From Bacteroidales bacterium (GTDB lineage: Bacteria; Bacteroidota; Bacteroidia; Bacteroidales; UBA1556): DNA of 12,133 bases. Shown piece by piece: positions 1 to 6,808 of this stretch. The position numbers and the translations under genes are program-made. The DNA lies in the NCBI GenBank assembly GCA_029935325.1, contig JAOZKO010000059.1:1-12133 (forward strand), written 5' to 3'. The stretch's first letter is position 1. Each line of letters begins with the position of its first letter. The notes below the pieces were generated by a model, which saw only the letters and a list, made by a program, of their open reading frames with translations, made no database searches and was not told the origin of the DNA.

Positions 1-1884
1 AGTCAGCGGTCACAGCATAAGAATGTTTATAAGGAGTATATGAGAAACCCTAAGAAGATTAGGCATAAAGATAAATTGATTGAAGTACCTTCTTTTGCTG
101 ATAATTTGCATTTCTTCTTTAGTTATCAGATTGGGCATATGTATATGCGTTATTTTATGTGGAATTTCTCTGGTCGCCAGAATGATATTCAAGGACATGG
201 GGAGAAAACTCATGGTAATTGGATTTCAGGAATATCATTTATTGACGATGCTCGTCTTGGAGACCAATCAATGTTACCAATAGATTTACAAACTAACAAA
301 GCAAATAATACATATTTCTTCCTTCCGCTATTATTAGGGCTTGTGGGAATTTATTTCCAGCTGATAAGGAATTATAAGGATGGGGTAATTGTAATATCAC
401 TATTTATTATGACAGGATTAGCCATTGTGGTTTATCTAAATCAATACCCATATCAGCCTCGTGAGCGAGATTATGCTTATGTTGCCTCTTTCTACGCCTT
501 TGCAATTTGGATAGGGCTAGGAGTACTAGGGCTTTACGAATGGTTAAAGAAAATAATTGACCCTAAAGTTACAGCAATTGCCGTAACATCAATTACTCTA
601 CTGCTTGTCCCTGGAGTATTAGCACAACAAAACTGGGATGATCATGATCGTTCAGGGCGATATAATACTTTAAATATTGCAAAGAATTATCTTAATTCCT
701 GTGCTCCTAATGCTATACTATTTACCAATGGTGATAATGATACTTTCCCATTATGGTATGCTCAGGAAGTGGAAGGAATCCGTACTGATATTAAAATTGT
801 AAATTTAAGTCTGTTTAATACTGATTGGTATGTGGACCAAATGATCAGAAAATCATATGAGGCAGAACCAATTCCATTGAGTATTGAACGTGACCAATAT
901 ATTCAAGGAACAAATGATGTTGCCTATTTTATTGATAATCCAAATGTTGCTAAGAAAGGCGAGTTCTATAATATAAAGGATATTATGAAGTTCTTCTTTA
1001 GCGAAAATACTAAAACAAAGTATCCATTGCGTGATGGTAGTAGTATGAACTATTTTCCAACAAAAAGGGTATTCCTTAAAGTTGATGCCGATAAAGTAAT
1101 TGCTAATGGCACTGTTGCTGAAAAGGATAGGGATTTAATTGTTGATAAAGTAAAATGGAAAATTAATGAGACATTGGTTCAGAAGAATAATCTAATGATG
1201 ATGGAAATGCTAGCAACATTTGATTGGGATCGCCCAGTTTATTTTGCTATCACTACTGGTTCAGACGCATATTTACACCTAATGGAATATTTTCAATTAG
1301 ATGGAATGGCTTATCGATTGGTTCCAATCAAATCAAGTGGAGATTTCAATAAAGGAACCTATGGTAGAATCAATTCTGATATTCTATATGAGCGATTGAT
1401 GGAGACCTTTAAATATGATGGTATTAATGATCCTAGTTTATATTTTGACGAGCATCATATGCGATCTATCAGAAATTATAGAAGTAATTTTGCTCGCTTA
1501 GCAGATCAACTTGTAGATGAAGGAAAGAATGATAAAGCTATTGCTGTACTTGATAAGTGCATGGAAACTCTTCCTGAGGTTACAGTTCCGTATGATTACT
1601 TTATGATTCCTATTGCTGAAAGTTATTTTAAAGTAGGAGAGACTAACAAAGCTAGTGCAATAGCTCAACGAATGATAGAGATTTATGCGCATAATCTAGA
1701 CTTCTACTTTAATAGTGCTGACTCAAAATCATATATTAACGAAAAGAGAAATGCATTATTTGTTGTTCAGGAAGTTAGTCGAATAAGCAAAACTTATCAG
1801 ATAGAAAATATATCAACTCAAGCTGAGGAAATATTCCAAATATATTATAAACGCTTTAATCTTGAGAATGGCGGAATGAGATAA
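1..1884 (+). CDS. DUF2723 (TMEM260-like) membrane protein, 5' truncated by window edge
   Basis: The frame is open from base 1 with no stop, so the ATG at 40 is internal and the true start lies upstream; about 627 C-terminal codons are visible, against roughly 1000 residues usual for the family. Counting from the Met at 40, there are four hydrophobic segments (about 92-109, 115-133, 146-168, 176-193). Family-typical motifs are QPRERDY (139-145), NWDDHDRS (198-205) and TNGDNDTFPLWYAQEVEG (229-246). The soluble C-terminal part ends in a helical, TPR-like stretch (about 480-560). DUF2723 is related to eukaryotic TMEM260, a GT-C-type protein O-mannosyltransferase, so a role as an inner-membrane glycosyltransferase facing the periplasm is plausible but inferred. 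The catalytic N-terminal half is not in the window. Family assignment is firm; function is not. A terminator follows the stop, so the gene ends its transcription unit. Confidence 0.88.
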   Translation, partial: SQRSQHKNVYKEYMRNPKKIRHKDKLIEVPSFADNLHFFFSYQIGHMYMRYFMWNFSGRQNDIQGHGEKTHGNWISGISFIDDARLGDQSMLPIDLQTNKANNTYFFLPLLLGLVGIYFQLIRNYKDGVIVISLFIMTGLAIVVYLNQYPYQPRERDYAYVASFYAFAIWIGLGVLGLYEWLKKIIDPKVTAIAVTSITLLLVPGVLAQQNWDDHDRSGRYNTLNIAKNYLNSCAPNAILFTNGDNDTFPLWYAQEVEGIRTDIKIVNLSLFNTDWYVDQMIRKSYEAEPIPLSIERDQYIQGTNDVAYFIDNPNVAKKGEFYNIKDIMKFFFSENTKTKYPLRDGSSMNYFPTKRVFLKVDADKVIANGTVAEKDRDLIVDKVKWKINETLVQKNNLMMMEMLATFDWDRPVYFAITTGSDAYLHLMEYFQLDGMAYRLVPIKSSGDFNKGTYGRINSDILYERLMETFKYDGINDPSLYFDEHHMRSIRNYRSNFARLADQLVDEGKNDKAIAVLDKCMETLPEVTVPYDYFMIPIAESYFKVGETNKASAIAQRMIEIYAHNLDFYFNSADSKSYINEKRNALFVVQEVSRISKTYQIENISTQAEEIFQIYYKRFNLENGGMR

Positions 1885-1917
1885 GCCTAATGTTTAGAGC
1901 ATTTTGAAAAAGTAATT

Positions 1918-1957
1918 AGCAGCATTCATTTATTTGGGTGCTGCTTTTTTGTTTTTT
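1918..1957 (+). terminator. Rho-independent terminator after the DUF2723 gene
   Basis: A 7-bp stem AGCAGCA (1918-1924) / TGCTGCT (1939-1945) with a 14-nt loop is followed at once by two T-runs separated by a G. It lies 33 nt after the stop codon. On the minus strand the same stem is followed after a few bases by a five-T run, so it may also weakly stop transcripts leaving the hydrolase operon, which has no better terminator of its own. Confidence 0.8.
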
Positions 1958-1980
1958 CAATAGTTCGTTGAGTTTTTGTT

Positions 1981-2006
1981 TCTCGCAAAGACGTCAAGAC
2001 GCAAAG
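1981..2006. repeat. Short GCAAAGAC-type intergenic tandem repeat
   Basis: Two full octamers and a partial third lie in register: GCAAAGAC (1985-1992), GTCAAGAC (1993-2000) and GCAAAG (2001-2006), preceded by TCTC. From memory, the sequence TCTCGCAAAGACGCAAAG with period 8 recurs between genes in many Bacteroidota and other bacterial genomes; that is recollection, not a search. No open reading frame spans it. It sits between a plus-strand terminator and the 3' end of the minus-strand hydrolase gene. Confidence 0.5.
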
Positions 2007-2109
2007 TGTTGATTTTGTGAATATTATACATTATTGCATAAAGCTGTAATCGCCTGACTGTGTGATTTATATAAAACATTAACGGAGTATTATTTTTTTG
2101 ATCTTGCTA

Positions 2110-2850
2110 TTAACTCGGATTATCTATTTTAATAACCTCCAATATCAAACTCTGTATCTCCGATGTTCGAGTCAAAATCATCATATGAGAGCCGTCCTTA
2201 ATAAGATAATTATAATTCACATTTTTGATAGGAATTGTATTATCATTATCCCCATGAATATGTATAATATTTGAGTCGAAACTTATTCTGTTCCAATTGA
2301 TTATCATGCTAATTGTTCTTTTCAGAAAAACAGGGTCTTTAGCCTTTAGCATTGCAATACATGTTTCCTTTTCTTTATTACGATCGGGCTCAAACAAAGG
2401 CTGAGCAACAAATGTGGATTGCTTGATCATCCATTTTGGTATAAGTTTATAAATGGGTATTTTAGCTTGAAACCTATATTGCGATGGTAATTCATTCCTG
2501 CATTTTGCACTAGAAATAATAATTACTTTCTTGGGATTCAATATTTCATTAATTTCTGTTGCAATCATTCCTCCCAATGAAACACCAATTAAATAAAATT
2601 CCTTAGTTGTGTCTATTTGTGTTGACAGCCGCAAAGCATAGGATTTCATATCCTCACCTTTTTCAGGGATTACATATTTGATATTATGAACTTCAAATAT
2701 TGCAGTATCTAATTTCAGATTTTTATATAACCGCTCATCAGCACCTTGTCCGGGGATAAGGTAAATATTTGTTTTTTCCAATGACTGTGATATTATATCT
2801 TGCATCCATAAAAGTGATAAAATCAATAGTATATATTTTATTGGGCTCAT
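2110..2850 (-). CDS. Alpha/beta hydrolase, probably exported
   Basis: The 246-residue product has a hydrophobic N-terminus (about 1-18) ending near SQS, consistent with a signal peptide or membrane anchor. An oxyanion-type LIPGQGADERLY motif is at 31-42. The nucleophile elbow GVSLGG puts Ser91 at the active site, HGDNDNTIP (199-207) supplies the acid, probably Asp203, and GSHMM supplies His222. The Ser-Asp-His triad is therefore complete and the enzyme is likely active as an esterase or related serine hydrolase; the substrate cannot be read from the sequence. The start ATG lies one base after the stop of the upstream T9SS protein gene (TAA-T-ATG), so the two genes are almost certainly one mRNA and translationally coupled. 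Length and motif order fit a single-domain hydrolase without an obvious lid insertion. A minimal 225-bp intergenic stretch separates its 3' end from the convergent DUF2723 gene. Confidence 0.85.
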   Translation of the reverse strand: MSPIKYILLILSLLWMQDIISQSLEKTNIYLIPGQGADERLYKNLKLDTAIFEVHNIKYVIPEKGEDMKSYALRLSTQIDTTKEFYLIGVSLGGMIATEINEILNPKKVIIISSAKCRNELPSQYRFQAKIPIYKLIPKWMIKQSTFVAQPLFEPDRNKEKETCIAMLKAKDPVFLKRTISMIINWNRISFDSNIIHIHGDNDNTIPIKNVNYNYLIKDGSHMMILTRTSEIQSLILEVIKIDNPS

Positions 2851-2851
2851 A

Positions 2852-3778
2852 TTAAATTACTATAAATTTTCCTGAATATAGTATTGCATTACTATTTGTT
2901 ATAAATTGATAATAGTACGTGCCACTGTTGAATTTGTTAATATTTAACTTTAATTTGTTGGATCTGCTAGGGATTTGTATACGATTATTCAATTTGGATA
3001 TTGGGTCGTAAATAATAAGCTCTATAGCTTTATCAGGAGAAGGAAACTCGAAATTGATAAAATCACTTGCAGGTTTAGGGTAACATTTTATAGCATTACC
3101 ATCAATTGATTGCTCATTGATTCCAACATTATCAATATAACAGCTATTATAATAACTCATAAATATATTTGTATTCATGGAATCTAAACACAGTAGCTGA
3201 TATGCTGTTTCAGACCCATTACTAACTCGCTCATAATGATAAAATGGATTGTCAAAACTACCAATATATTGAGTCCATCTAACTTTTTCTGTCCACGCGG
3301 ATACAAGATAAACTGTTAAATCCAATTGCTTATATTCGTTACCATTGATATTTGTATAATATACTGAGTCAACAATATACATTCTTAATTGAGATGTGAT
3401 ATATGGGTCGTCGTGATAAGCTGCCATTATAGTATCACCTTGGTTTAATGAAAAGTCGTAAAGCAGTTCTTCAACAGTGTTTGCATTACTATTGAAACGA
3501 CCAAAAACTCTATTGCCATCAACTCTAATAAAAAAATAATTAGTATCAGCATATTGACTCAAATAGCGTTTAATATGTTGTACTTTAGTATAGTGATTGC
3601 TAGCAAAAAGAGTATCTTTTTCGTAGGAGTATATGTCAGTTGTTTGAATATGTTGATTCCATAATTGATTTTTTAAAACACTCCATTTGGCACTATCTGC
3701 CATTGCAGGAAAGCTTGATTGAGAATATAAATTCAACGAAAATAGAGAGAAAAATAATGCTAATAATAGTGTTTTCAT
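2852..3778 (-). CDS. Secreted protein with T9SS type A sorting domain
   Basis: The 308-residue protein starts with a clear signal peptide (MKTLLLALFFSLFSLNLYSQ, cleavage near 20). It ends in a Por_Secre_tail-like domain at about 222-308: YPKPASDFINFEF (233-245), a beta-rich middle, LKLNINKFNSGTYYYQF (276-292) and the closing YSGKFIVI. This marks it for export by the type IX system and possible attachment to the cell surface. The middle region, with LLYDFSLNQGDTI (105-117), WTQYIGSFDNPFY (168-180) and YQLLCLDS (193-200), resembles a widespread group of uncharacterised Bacteroidota T9SS cargo proteins; no catalytic motif is visible. Cys197 and Cys213 might pair. It is the first gene of an operon with the alpha/beta hydrolase and has a -7 promoter candidate 35-42 nt upstream. 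Confidence 0.85.
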   Translation of the reverse strand: MKTLLLALFFSLFSLNLYSQSSFPAMADSAKWSVLKNQLWNQHIQTTDIYSYEKDTLFASNHYTKVQHIKRYLSQYADTNYFFIRVDGNRVFGRFNSNANTVEELLYDFSLNQGDTIMAAYHDDPYITSQLRMYIVDSVYYTNINGNEYKQLDLTVYLVSAWTEKVRWTQYIGSFDNPFYHYERVSNGSETAYQLLCLDSMNTNIFMSYYNSCYIDNVGINEQSIDGNAIKCYPKPASDFINFEFPSPDKAIELIIYDPISKLNNRIQIPSRSNKLKLNINKFNSGTYYYQFITNSNAILYSGKFIVI

Positions 3779-3801
3779 AATTGATTAGGTTTTATTAAAA
3801 T

Positions 3802-3988
3802 AATTGCAGAGCCAAAGATAATGATTATTTTGTCAGAAAAATCCTAAATTTTAAGACTAAACAGGGCAGCCGCATACTTTATTTTCTGAACTATTTATTT
3901 TTCTTTTTGCTGCGCTTAAAGATTATAGAAGATTAGCATTTTACCAGTACCTGCGATGTAAATCAAATAATTATGGGGCTCTGTAATT
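3802..3988. repeat. 12-bp imperfect inverted repeat enclosing 187 bp
   Basis: Arms AATTGCAGAGCC (3802-3813) and GGCTCTGTAATT (3977-3988) are inverted copies with one mismatch (G:T at the fifth base, a wobble in RNA). Just inside, both arms carry AT-rich ATAAT-ATTATTT-like sequence, so the similarity may run a little further. The interior has no gene on either strand. No flanking target-site duplication was found, so a miniature transposable element is only a possibility. The left arm touches the minus-strand -7 box. Confidence 0.35.
3813..3820 (-). promoter_or_regulatory. Bacteroidota-type -7 box for the T9SS protein/hydrolase operon
   Basis: Read on the minus strand this is TATCTTTG, an exact match to TAnnTTTG. 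It would start transcription near 3806, leaving a leader of about 27 nt before the ATG at 3778. No convincing -33 TTTG element is seen at the right distance, so the call rests on one box. Confidence 0.5.
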
Positions 3989-4024
3989 CTAAAGATTAAA
4001 AACCAAGCAAGCTAAATATTTTAG

Positions 4025-4032
4025 TATATTTG
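4025..4032 (+). promoter_or_regulatory. -7 box for the 34-aa protein gene
   Basis: TATATTTG is an exact TAnnTTTG match. A start near 4039 would give a leader of about 57 nt that contains the 4048-4069 hairpin. No clear -33 element was found. Confidence 0.5.
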
Positions 4033-4047
4033 TGCTCAAATAATATC

Positions 4048-4069
4048 AGTTTGCTAATATAGGCAAACT
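4048..4069 (+). promoter_or_regulatory. Leader hairpin upstream of the 34-aa gene
   Basis: AGTTTGC (4048-4054) pairs perfectly with GCAAACT (4063-4069) across an 8-nt loop. It lies between the predicted transcription start and the ATG at 4097, about 27 nt before the start codon, so it does not cover the ribosome site. It could be an mRNA-stabilising 5' structure or an operator-type palindrome; the sequence cannot distinguish these. Confidence 0.4.
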
Positions 4070-4096
4070 TAAAACAAACATTTAAAAGATAATATC

Positions 4097-4201
4097 ATGG
4101 GAAAAGGTAAAGACGCAAAGAAAAACGTAAAAAAAGAAGCTGCTAAAACTCCAAAAGAAAAAAGAGCAGAAAAGAGACTAAAGAAAGCTAATAAAAATTA
4201 A
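4097..4201 (+). CDS. Small Lys-rich protein, 34 aa
   Basis: ATG at 4097 to TAA at 4199-4201 gives a 34-residue protein beginning MGKGKDAKKNVKKEAAK and ending KRLKKANKN. It has 13 Lys and 2 Arg against 4 acidic residues, no hydrophobic segment and no cysteine, and would be a soluble, largely helical or disordered cytoplasmic protein. The Lys-rich start followed by a TPKEKRAEK-type middle resembles short conserved hypothetical proteins I recall from Bacteroidota and Proteobacteria, but no function is known to me. Binding to nucleic acid or ribosomes is inferred only from charge. The case for a real gene rests on its context: a -7 box 65 bp upstream, a leader hairpin, and a good terminator 23 nt after the stop, giving a self-contained transcript of about 210 nt. 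It differs from the 26-residue ribosomal protein THX, which starts similarly with MGKG. Confidence 0.75.
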   Translation: MGKGKDAKKNVKKEAAKTPKEKRAEKRLKKANKN

Positions 4202-4223
4202 TTGTTTTCTATGAAGGCCTAAG

Positions 4224-4247
4224 CACTATAAAATAGTGTGTTTTTTT
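4224..4247 (+). terminator. Rho-independent terminator of the 34-aa gene
   Basis: CACTAT (4224-4229), loop AAA, ATAGTG (4233-4238), then TG and seven Ts. It is 22 nt past the stop codon of the 34-aa gene. The T-run and the ten bases after it (4241-4257) recur exactly at 6782-6798 after the kinase gene. Confidence 0.8.
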
Positions 4248-4266
4248 GCTGACACTAAGTAATAAA

Positions 4267-4532
4267 ATGGTATTTGGATGCTTTGTTATCGACTCGGCCC
4301 TTTTTGATATCAAATTGGTATTACTGCTTCGGGTAGAAGTAGATTTCTATATACTGAAAAAGATAACTGCCAATTTTTGACTGTAGGAACAAGTGAAGGA
4401 ATTGAATGCGAATATAGAGTTAAAACAAAAAAGTATAAATTGAAAATACGAAAGACTGGTAATTTTATCGATAAGTCTAAATCAATAATAAGGTATTACA
4501 TCATTCGAATATTTGTGAGAAAACCTAAATAA
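4267..4532 (+). pseudogene. Possible decayed or shifted coding remnant
   Basis: Two overlapping open frames cover this stretch. One starts with ATG at 4267 and gives 37 residues to a TGA at 4378-4380. The other is open from 4308 to a TAA at 4530-4532 (74 codons), has no good start codon, and is cut by a TGA at 4305-4307 from an in-frame ATG at 4278. The second frame reads as plausible protein, for example ITASGRSRFLYTEKDN and FLTVGTSEGIECEYRV, then becomes very Lys-rich. I do not recognise it. It could be a gene remnant with one nonsense change, or simply chance open sequence in AT-rich DNA. No promoter or terminator belongs to it. Confidence 0.2.
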
Positions 4533-4545
4533 TATAGATAAATTA

Positions 4546-4626
4546 AGCCCCAAATCATTAACCAAAACAAATGGAACCCAAATGGCTGCATATCCGCTTA
4601 ATTAATAAAGGCATGTTTTTGGGGCT
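4546..4626. repeat. 9-bp perfect inverted repeat upstream of the kinase gene
   Basis: AGCCCCAAA (4546-4554) and TTTGGGGCT (4618-4626) are exact inverted copies 63 bp apart. The GC-rich arms stand out in AT-rich sequence. The right arm ends 36 bp before the -7 box of the kinase gene. There is no T-run after it, so it is not a terminator. It may be a long-range RNA fold, a paired operator, or chance. Confidence 0.35.
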
Positions 4627-4662
4627 ACAATAATATCCTGCTAAAATCTCCTAAAAAAATTG

Positions 4663-4670
4663 TATATTTG
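4663..4670 (+). promoter_or_regulatory. -7 box for the sensor kinase gene
   Basis: TATATTTG is an exact TAnnTTTG match, 23 bp before the ATG at 4694. A start near 4677 would leave a leader of under 20 nt. No -33 box was identified. Confidence 0.5.
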
Positions 4671-4693
4671 CTTTCTAAACATATTCATGCCAA

Positions 4694-6778
4694 ATGAAAC
4701 TATTATTAAAGTTACTCTTAGTCATATTATTGATTACCAATCTACAGCCAGCTAAGTCTCAAGTAGTTGTTCTTCCCGTCAATAAAATCAATCTTGAAAA
4801 AACTGTAAATACGCTAATTGAGTATGATAAAAGCTTAGTAACGGATGAACATTATCAATTATTATTTGACTCCGTATGGGACTATTTACAAGATTACAAA
4901 AATAAATATGGCTATGATGAAACATATTTAATAAGATCACCATTTTTAATTTCTGAGTATTCTAAAAAGGAAGTAAAAGCGGCTATTGAAATGTTTGAAA
5001 AGAACATTATTGAATCTGAAAAAATAAATTGCAACAAGGCTTATTCAATTAATAATCAGAATTTAGGATCAATATATTTTGATAATCAATTTATAAATAA
5101 GGCCGTTGATTACTATTTGAAATCCACAAATATTTTTAAAGAAGAAGAAGACTGGCCAGGCTATGCCTATGGTTTAATCGATATTGGCAATATCTATTAT
5201 TACCAAGAGCTAAATGATATCGCATATTCTTATTTTACGAAGGCCGAAAATGTTTTTTCAAAAAAAGTGAATGACAATGGACATCGATATACTGGATTAG
5301 CTATTATAGAGAATAATTATGGTTTAATTCATCAACAATTAGATGAAATGAATGATGCTATAAAACATTTTAGAAAAGGACTAAAATATCGTAAGCTTAG
5401 CAATAATAAAAACACTATCTCAGGTTCCTATATATATTTGGCTTATGCGTATATGAACATAGATGTTACTGATTCAGCATCATACTATCTTACCAAATCC
5501 ATTACTACTGACAGTATAAATAATGATTATCAGCACTTAATAACATCTTATATATTAACAGGAAAGTATGAATTTTTGAAAAATAAAAACTCTACCAAAG
5601 CAATGGTTTATTTTAATAAATCTATAGATCTAGCTAAAAAATCAAATTACTTTTCAGGAATTGCAGGAACTTATTATAGTATGGCAACAATATCCATAAG
5701 CAATAGCGATACTACAGCAGCAATTAAGTATTATTCATTAAGTGATAGTATTAGTGAATCAATGAATAATATGCATTTTGCGATTAAAGCAAAACATAAA
5801 CTAGCTGATTTATACAAGCAGACAAAAAAATATAAAAAGCAGTCTTTTTATTTGGAGTCTATTGTTAGTCATGAATTTAGTAAATTTAAGAACGATGCCT
5901 ATGAAAGTGAAATAAAATTTCAGATGGAAGAAAGGGAGAACGAAGAAAATCTCAGAAAAAAAGAAGGGAAGATTAATGCAATTATTATTTGGGGAGAAAG
6001 TGTTATTGTAATTCTTCTGTTGGCCATAGTTTTCCTTAGTATATATGCTCGAAAAAAACTTAGTAAGAAAAGTAAAGAACTTGAGGAGACACTGGCAAGT
6101 CAAGATTTGATATACTCAATTATATCGCATGATTTGCGTGGGCCTCTTGGTAACTTTGAGCCAATGATAAGTATGATATTAGAAGATGATGTGGATGATG
6201 ATACTCGTGATAGGCTTATGGAATTGCTTAAGCAATCGGCAGGTGAAACATATACATTACTCGAAAACTTACTGCAATGGGCTAATCATCAAAGAGGAGT
6301 AATAATTGTGGATCCCATCAAACTAAATGTAAAGCAGGCATTAGATATAGATATTAAGATTTTTTGTAAAATGGCAATGCAGAAGAATATTGAAATTAAG
6401 AATAATTCTTCTTCCAACTATTGGGTGCTCGCTGACGAACATATGTTTCATGCTATTTTCCGAAACCTAATTAATAATGCCATTAAATTTACTAATTCTA
6501 ATGGGAATATTGAATTGAGCACTGAAGTAACTGATAGAGAGCTGATAATTTCCGTGAAAGATAATGGAGTAGGAATAAACCCTGATAAGCAATCTACAAT
6601 TTTTGGTGAACTGAAAGTAATACCAAGCCAAGGAACTAATCAGGAAAATGGTTTTGGAATCGGATTACAAATAGTTGCCTCTTTTGTGAAAGACAATAAA
6701 GGTAGAATCTGGCTTGAAAGTGAAGAAGGTTCTGGCAGTACTTTCTATATCGCTTTGCCTTTAACTGAGGCTTTGTAG
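4694..6778 (+). CDS. TPR-domain membrane sensor histidine kinase
   Basis: The 694-residue protein has a signal peptide (MKLLLKLLLVILLI..., cleavage near 22), then a long helical region of TPR-like repeats (about 110-390) that should lie in the periplasm. A charged coiled-coil stretch (about 400-426) leads to one transmembrane segment (about 428-451). In the cytoplasm come a second linker helix (452-470), the H-box SIISHDLRGPLG with phospho-acceptor His479, and a GHKL ATPase domain: N-box FRNLINNAIKFT (Asn591/Asn594/Asn595), G1 DNGVGI (623-628) and G2 GFGIGL (653-658). All catalytic motifs are intact. There is no receiver or DNA-binding domain, and no response regulator gene in the window, so the partner must be elsewhere. 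TPR kinases of this design are common in Bacteroidota; the ligand is unknown. Upstream ATG at 4687 is in another frame and stops early, so the 4694 start is preferred. Confidence 0.93.
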   Translation: MKLLLKLLLVILLITNLQPAKSQVVVLPVNKINLEKTVNTLIEYDKSLVTDEHYQLLFDSVWDYLQDYKNKYGYDETYLIRSPFLISEYSKKEVKAAIEMFEKNIIESEKINCNKAYSINNQNLGSIYFDNQFINKAVDYYLKSTNIFKEEEDWPGYAYGLIDIGNIYYYQELNDIAYSYFTKAENVFSKKVNDNGHRYTGLAIIENNYGLIHQQLDEMNDAIKHFRKGLKYRKLSNNKNTISGSYIYLAYAYMNIDVTDSASYYLTKSITTDSINNDYQHLITSYILTGKYEFLKNKNSTKAMVYFNKSIDLAKKSNYFSGIAGTYYSMATISISNSDTTAAIKYYSLSDSISESMNNMHFAIKAKHKLADLYKQTKKYKKQSFYLESIVSHEFSKFKNDAYESEIKFQMEERENEENLRKKEGKINAIIIWGESVIVILLLAIVFLSIYARKKLSKKSKELEETLASQDLIYSIISHDLRGPLGNFEPMISMILEDDVDDDTRDRLMELLKQSAGETYTLLENLLQWANHQRGVIIVDPIKLNVKQALDIDIKIFCKMAMQKNIEIKNNSSSNYWVLADEHMFHAIFRNLINNAIKFTNSNGNIELSTEVTDRELIISVKDNGVGINPDKQSTIFGELKVIPSQGTNQENGFGIGLQIVASFVKDNKGRIWLESEEGSGSTFYIALPLTEAL

Positions 6779-6788
6779 AGCTTTTTTT
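6768..6788 (+). terminator. Weak terminator overlapping the kinase stop codon
   Basis: GCTT (6770-6773) pairs with GAGC (6778-6781) over the loop TGTA, extended outward by G:T and A:T pairs, and is followed by seven Ts (6782-6788). The TAG stop (6776-6778) lies inside the hairpin. The stem is short and includes wobble pairs, so it may be inefficient; the DUF3108 gene converges only 21 bp away. Confidence 0.5.
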
Positions 6789-6794
6789 GCTGAC

Positions 6795-6808
6795 ACTATT
6801 TAAATAGT
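6795..6808. repeat. 14-bp perfect palindrome between convergent genes
   Basis: ACTATTTAAATAGT reads identically on both strands and covers the TAA stop codon of the DUF3108 gene. It has no T-run on the minus strand. It may be a mRNA 3'-end structure or chance in AT-rich sequence. Confidence 0.35.

Noticed and set aside
40..42. ATG as the true start of the first gene
   Set aside because: The same frame is open to base 1, and the family is far longer than what follows this ATG.
3866..3915. GCAGC...GCTGC pairing with a T-rich interior as a terminator
   Set aside because: The loop of over 30 nt is too long, and no gene ends nearby on either strand.
4108..4120. AAGACGCAAAG inside the 34-aa gene, matching the repeat at 1995-2006
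   Set aside because: Eleven identical bases are explained by Lys-Asp-Ala-Lys codons; no tandem register is present.
4687..4755. Upstream ATG seven bases before the kinase start, giving a 22-codon peptide
   Set aside because: It is out of frame and overlaps the kinase signal peptide; the peptide has no notable features, though a minor effect on translation is possible.
5810..6103. 97-codon open frame on the minus strand inside the kinase gene
   Set aside because: It is antisense to intact kinase coding sequence, very Phe-rich from the A-rich sense strand, and has no own signals.
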